From Thermoplasmata archaeon (GTDB lineage Archaea > Thermoplasmatota > Thermoplasmata > Thermoplasmatales > Thermoplasmataceae), in NCBI GenBank assembly GCA_021850545.1, contig JAJZLU010000044.1, forward strand, positions 38,894-102,893: a stretch of 64,000 bases of DNA. Reading direction: 5' to 3'. This document shows, one piece after another, positions 59,657-64,000 of the stretch. The notes beneath the pieces are model-generated. The model saw nothing but the letters and a program-made list of their open reading frames with translations, was not told the origin of the DNA and did no database searches. Each line of letters starts with the position of its first letter. Within the stretch, counting starts at the first letter, position 1. Made by a program: the position numbers and the translations under genes.

Positions 59657-60475
59657 GTCTACGGCTTCTGCCTTTGGTTCATCCACAGTCCCGGAAAGGA
59701 CAGCTGCAGGCATCTCAGTATCATGGTTGAATATGCAGATGGATTTATTGCGGATTGCGCGTGCCAGGAGCTTTCTCTTCATCTCAACTGTGCTCAGCGG
59801 GAAAGTGTCAATGGCAGTCACGTAAGGGAGTTTAAGGTGGAATGATGTTGGTACAAGGTCTCCAAAGTAGATCATTTCTCTTCCACCATTGCTGTAAATA
59901 ATGGCCTGGTGGCCTATTGTGTGGCCTCCAGTGTAAACTGCAGTGAGGCCATGCTTGAGCCTGGTGGTGCCTTCAAGCTGGACTTTCCTTGCTTTAGAAA
60001 GGAGCATGGTGTCAAGTTTCCCATAGTTGGTACGGGTAAATTCATTGGTTTTCCTGGAGGCAGCGAATTCGCTTTTCTGGGCAACAATTCTGGCCCTTGG
60101 GAAAACCCACCTGTTGCCGTTTCTTTCCAGGCTGTGCCCAAAATGGTCAAAGTGAAGGTGTGAATGGATTGTCATGTCAATATCCATAGGGTTTCCTATT
60201 TCGCTGAGCTGGGAAAGAAGGTCTTCTTCCTTCTTCATTTCGAATATCTTTCTGAATTTCTCATCCGGATTGGTTCCAATGCCAGTGTCAATGAGCGCGC
60301 TGAATCCACTTCCTGTAATATATGGGATGCGAAGTGCCAGGGTCACCCTGCCTGCCTCTGTTGTTGCAAACCGCCTGGACCAGAACTGGTGCGGCACTAT
60401 TCCAAAAGCGGCGCCTGGATCCAGCGTGAAAGTCCCGTCTGAAAGCAGCCTTACTTCATAGTCTCCAAATTTCAT
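59651..60475 (-). CDS. MBL-fold metallo-hydrolase
   Basis: DMTIHSHLHFDHFGHSL, YTGGHTIGHQAIIY, MIYFGDLVPTSFHL. Confidence 0.9.
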   Translation of the reverse strand: MKFGDYEVRLLSDGTFTLDPGAAFGIVPHQFWSRRFATTEAGRVTLALRIPYITGSGFSALIDTGIGTNPDEKFRKIFEMKKEEDLLSQLSEIGNPMDIDMTIHSHLHFDHFGHSLERNGNRWVFPRARIVAQKSEFAASRKTNEFTRTNYGKLDTMLLSKARKVQLEGTTRLKHGLTAVYTGGHTIGHQAIIYSNGGREMIYFGDLVPTSFHLKLPYVTAIDTFPLSTVEMKRKLLARAIRNKSICIFNHDTEMPAAVLSGTVDEPKAEAVDL

Positions 60476-60495
60476 TCGTTGCCATCTCCTGCATT

Positions 60496-62364
60496 TCAGT
60501 TCCCATAAAGCATCCCCACTTCTTTTATGTAGTCTATAATGCCGATGTCCTCAATGTTGCTTAGGTCACCCGTATCCTGGTTCAGGAAAGCTGACCTCAC
60601 AACTCTCCTCATTATTTTCCCGTTCCGTGTTTTGGGGAGCTGTGGCAGCCAAATCACATATTTTGGGATGAAGGATTTGCCAAGGCCATTTTCTACCGTT
60701 TCCCTGATGAGGTCCCGGGTCCTGTCGCTGTTGCTGCCAGTATAGAAAACTGATACAGCCTCTCCTTTTATTTCATCGGGAACACCTGCAACAGCAGACT
60801 CTACCACTCCGTCCACGGCCATCACAAGGTTCTCCACCTCGTTTGGCCCAAGCCTCTTGCCGGCTATTTTCAGGACATCGTCCGATCTCCCGAATAAGAA
60901 AAAATACCCATCCCTTGTCATCATGGCCCAGTCCCCCTGGACCCATTTGCCTGGGAACTTAGACCAGTAGGTCTCAAGGTACTTTTCCTCATTGTTCCAG
61001 ATCCCCCTTGTCATAGAAGGGCAGTGCTTTCCCGCCACAAGGTAGCCAACCTTGTCGTAGGCTTCCTTTCCATCCTCATCAAGCACAGACACATTCATTC
61101 CAAGGCCTCTGTAAAGGCACCTTGGCATTAAGGGAATGGCCGCGGTCGATGCCAAGAAGCAGCCGATTATGTCTGTTCCTCCGGATATGTTTGCAATTGG
61201 AACTTTCCCATCGCCAAGATGTTCGAAGAGCCAAATCCAAGAATCCTCATCCCACGGTTCCCCCGTGGAGCCGAAAAGCCTGATCCCATTGAAGGGCTCC
61301 TTCAGTCCTCTTGATTTCAAGGTCCTCACCAGGGTGGGCGAAAGGCCGAGCAGTGTTACCCTGTGCTCTGAAATGAGGTTCCATAGCCTGGTAGGCTCCG
61401 GGAAGTCAACTGCACCATCGTAAACAAAAATCGATCCCCCAAGTGCATTGGCGCCAATGATGGACCATGGACCCATCATCCATCCTAGATCTGATATCCA
61501 GAAAAGAGTATCCTCCCGGTTCATGTCCATGTAATACCTTACTTCCTTGGCAATGTTGACGAAGCTTCCTCCATGGACGTGGACAGTGCCCTTTGGCTTT
61601 CCTGTGGTTCCAGAAGTATAAAGCATAATCGCAGGGTCTTCCGAAGAAGTTTCAACGGAGGGAACATATTCTCCAGATTCCATGAGCCTGTACAAGCCAA
61701 TTTCACCATTATTTTCCGGATCGATGAGGATCAAAGTTACATTCTCAAGGGCGTCCAGTGTTTTTCTCACATTTACCGTTTTACCCTTCCTGCTGTATTT
61801 GGATAGGGAAAACAGGAACCTGATCCCGGCATCCGCTATCCTCGTGTTCACTGCTTCCTGCCCATAACCGGAGAAAATTGGAACAGCAACAGCCCCAATC
61901 CTCATTATAGAGTAGAGGGAGACAATGCTCTCCGGATTAGGAGGCATGTAAATCCCAACCCTATCCCCCTTCTTCACTCCAAGAGTCAGCAGGGCACCAG
62001 CCAGTTTTCCTGTCATCCTGTCAAGTTCGCTGAATGAAATGGACCCTTTTGCACCGCCTTCCCTTTCAAACTTTATGGCGGGGGAAGAACTGCCTTTGTG
62101 CTTCTCCACACAGTTACGCGTGATGTTTATCCCACCGCCCACAAACCATTTGGACCAAGGAACTCCGTGTTTCTCATCTATGAGTTTACTGAAAGGGGTG
62201 TCAAACTCAATGCCGCAGTCTTCGATGACAGCTGGCCAGAACCAGGCCGGGTCAGAATCCGCCCGCGCGTATAATTCTTCCAGTGTGGCAATATGGTGCT
62301 TACGCGCCAGTTTCATGATGTTTGTGCTTTCGGGGTCTGGAGGAACATAAGCAAAATCAGGCAT
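60496..62364 (-). CDS. AMP-dependent acetyl-/acyl-CoA synthetase
   Basis: YTSGTTGKPKGTVHVHGG, GRSDDVLKIAGKRLGPNEVE, PKTRNGKIMRRV. Confidence 0.9.
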   Translation of the reverse strand: MPDFAYVPPDPESTNIMKLARKHHIATLEELYARADSDPAWFWPAVIEDCGIEFDTPFSKLIDEKHGVPWSKWFVGGGINITRNCVEKHKGSSSPAIKFEREGGAKGSISFSELDRMTGKLAGALLTLGVKKGDRVGIYMPPNPESIVSLYSIMRIGAVAVPIFSGYGQEAVNTRIADAGIRFLFSLSKYSRKGKTVNVRKTLDALENVTLILIDPENNGEIGLYRLMESGEYVPSVETSSEDPAIMLYTSGTTGKPKGTVHVHGGSFVNIAKEVRYYMDMNREDTLFWISDLGWMMGPWSIIGANALGGSIFVYDGAVDFPEPTRLWNLISEHRVTLLGLSPTLVRTLKSRGLKEPFNGIRLFGSTGEPWDEDSWIWLFEHLGDGKVPIANISGGTDIIGCFLASTAAIPLMPRCLYRGLGMNVSVLDEDGKEAYDKVGYLVAGKHCPSMTRGIWNNEEKYLETYWSKFPGKWVQGDWAMMTRDGYFFLFGRSDDVLKIAGKRLGPNEVENLVMAVDGVVESAVAGVPDEIKGEAVSVFYTGSNSDRTRDLIRETVENGLGKSFIPKYVIWLPQLPKTRNGKIMRRVVRSAFLNQDTGDLSNIEDIGIIDYIKEVGMLYGN

Positions 62365-62571
62365 CTAAATAACAATGCGCAAAATCAAAATAACTTTGCG
62401 CAACACTGCTTGTCACCCGGACCATAGCTCCTGCGAGGCATTATTTGACGCCCTAAATGCCTGCCTGGACAATTTTTGGATCAGCAAGGCCACGTGGCTT
62501 CGAGAATATAATTTCATCTGCGTAGCCTGATTTCGATCCCTTGTAGGGGTCTTTTCTCTGCCAACTATTTC

Positions 62572-62751
62572 TTAGAGCTTGAACATCTTCATGCCGCAGA
62601 AAAGGGAAATTTCGTCCTTCTCCTTGTCTGGTAGTGCCCTGAAGAATAGTTCATGGACACTGCAGAGATCAAAGCTTGAAGACATCCTGTCCGATATCTT
62701 TTTCAGGTGATGTTCGGCTCCTTGCCTGTCACAGAAACAGCAAGTTCCCAT
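62572..62751 (-). CDS. Candidate small Cys-rich protein (59 aa from MGTCCFCDRQGAEHHL)
   Basis: CCFCDRQ...CSVHELF motif; TATA-like TTTTTTATAT about 24 bp upstream of the internal ATG (leaderless arrangement). Confidence 0.4.
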   Translation of the reverse strand: MGTCCFCDRQGAEHHLKKISDRMSSSFDLCSVHELFFRALPDKEKDEISLFCGMKMFKL

Positions 62752-62960
62752 GAGTTGAAACCTGCAGTACATATAAAAAAGTTGGCATCCCCCATCAAGC
62801 ATGCCTTGCACAGGTGTTTCCATTACCCACGGTAGAGGTACCCCGGACCAGTTTTTCCGTGTCCGTGGATTCAAGCCCAACACAAATGGCTCCGGTTGGT
62901 GGCAAAATCCTCCGGACAGGTTTGTGTTAGGTTTTTAAGTTGATTGTATTTTATATTCTA

Positions 62961-64000
62961 TGGTTTCAAGGATCTTGATGCATGTTGGCCCATCAGTGGC
63001 CAATTATAATGTGCTCAGTTCTGCAGTTGCTCCTAACATAGGATTCGCTTCCCCTGAGTTCAACAAGGCCATGAAGTATTCACTGGAACAGTTCATGGAA
63101 GTAACAGGGGCAGAAGAAACCTACACCCCCTTTATCATTCCTGGCGGCGGAACAGCAGCAATGGAAAGTGTGGTCTCATTCCTTGCCAGGGGTTCCAATG
63201 TGTTGATTGTAACTAACGGAGTTTTCGGGGACAGGTGGGAGGGTATACTTTCCAGGTATCCGGTGAAATTCAAGGTTCTCAGGGCAAAGGCAGGCCAGGC
63301 CATCCCTGCCAGCCAGATTGTAGCTGAGATCAGGGAAGGAGGATACGACGCTGTCACAATAACACAGGTGGAAACAAGCACTGGGGTAAGGATGCCGTTG
63401 AAAGAGATTGCTGCTGCCATAAGGCCGTATGTGAAACTTATTATTGTCGACGGAGTGGCAAGCATCGGTGGGGAGAGGATGAATGCGTCCCAGTGGAATA
63501 TTGACATCTGCCTCACCGCCAGCCAGAAGGCCCTTGGGGCGCAGGCCGGTGCAGGCCTTCTTGTAGCATCCAGGCAGGCGATGGAAATGCTCCAGCAGCC
63601 CTCCATCTCCGGTTATCTCCTCGACCTCAGGAACTGGGCCAAGATCATGCAAAGCTACCTGTCAGGGGGAGGGGGATATTTTGCGACCCCTCCAATAGGG
63701 ACAGTATTCTCTCTCGCAGAAAGTTTCAGGAGAATTGAGATTGAGACCATGGAGGATAGGATAGCAAGGCACAGAACTTGCTCAGAAGCTTTCAGAAAAG
63801 GGATCATGGAAATGGGGCTCGGCATTGTGGCTGCAGAACATCTAAGGAGCAGCACGGTAACCGGGGTATATCTGGAGAATGCAGACATAAGCAGGTTCCT
63901 GCAGGCAGCAATGGCAAAAGGCGTGGAATTTGCTGCAGGCGTCCATCCTGAAATTAAGGACAGGTACTTCAGGGTGGGCCATATGGGCTGGATTGAGCCT
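62961..64000 (+). CDS. Class V aminotransferase (serine-glyoxylate/alanine-glyoxylate type), truncated by window end
   Basis: MVSRILMHVGPSVANYNVLSSAV..., VDGVASIGGERMNASQWNIDICLTASQKALGAQAGAGLL. Confidence 0.88.

Noticed and set aside
62450-62560. Possible tRNA-like sequence in the 62.4-62.6 kb intergenic region
   Set aside because: A TTCGA-like T-loop fragment is present but I could not build a cloverleaf on either strand.
1-64000. CRISPR arrays, transposases, integrases, prophage or toxin-antitoxin operons
   Set aside because: No spacer-repeat periodicity and no transposase/integrase or recognisable TA motifs in the ORF track; the RHH gene has no adjacent toxin-like ORF.

Overview
The window is a gene-dense chromosomal segment of an archaeon. 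Archaeal markers are DNA polymerase D large subunit, CarS, Nob1, DtdA, Tsr3, Pth2, OGG2-type glycosylase, a GPN-loop GTPase and type II MetAP. The overall gene set (S53 sedolisin with thermopsin-like repeats, fused ETF, non-phosphorylative ED-type dehydratase) suggests a Thermoplasmatales-like organism; that placement is inference. Most genes are housekeeping or central metabolism: acnA, glnA, valS, pyrG, polC, gltA, acs plus acetate permease, tmk, nnr. I saw no CRISPR array, rRNA, convincing tRNA, transposon or prophage. The points most worth a second look are: (1) a textbook but unannotated C/D-box sRNA at 602-660; (2) a Hyf-like membrane complex operon whose 'hydrogenase' large subunit has lost all four Ni-ligating cysteines; (3) a nickel superoxide dismutase locus (SodN with a HCDYPC nickel hook, SodX-like maturation protease, NiCoT nickel transporter); (4) an apparent D-amino-acid/glutamate module (DtdA, threonine-synthase-like PLP enzyme, DUF1611/DgcN-like, MurL-like PP-loop protein); (5) a hidden 31-codon ORF with a strong ribosome-binding site, convergent with a TPR protein; and (6) phased operator-like repeats around a ribbon-helix-helix regulator. 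All functional calls come from motif recognition by eye; no database search was run.
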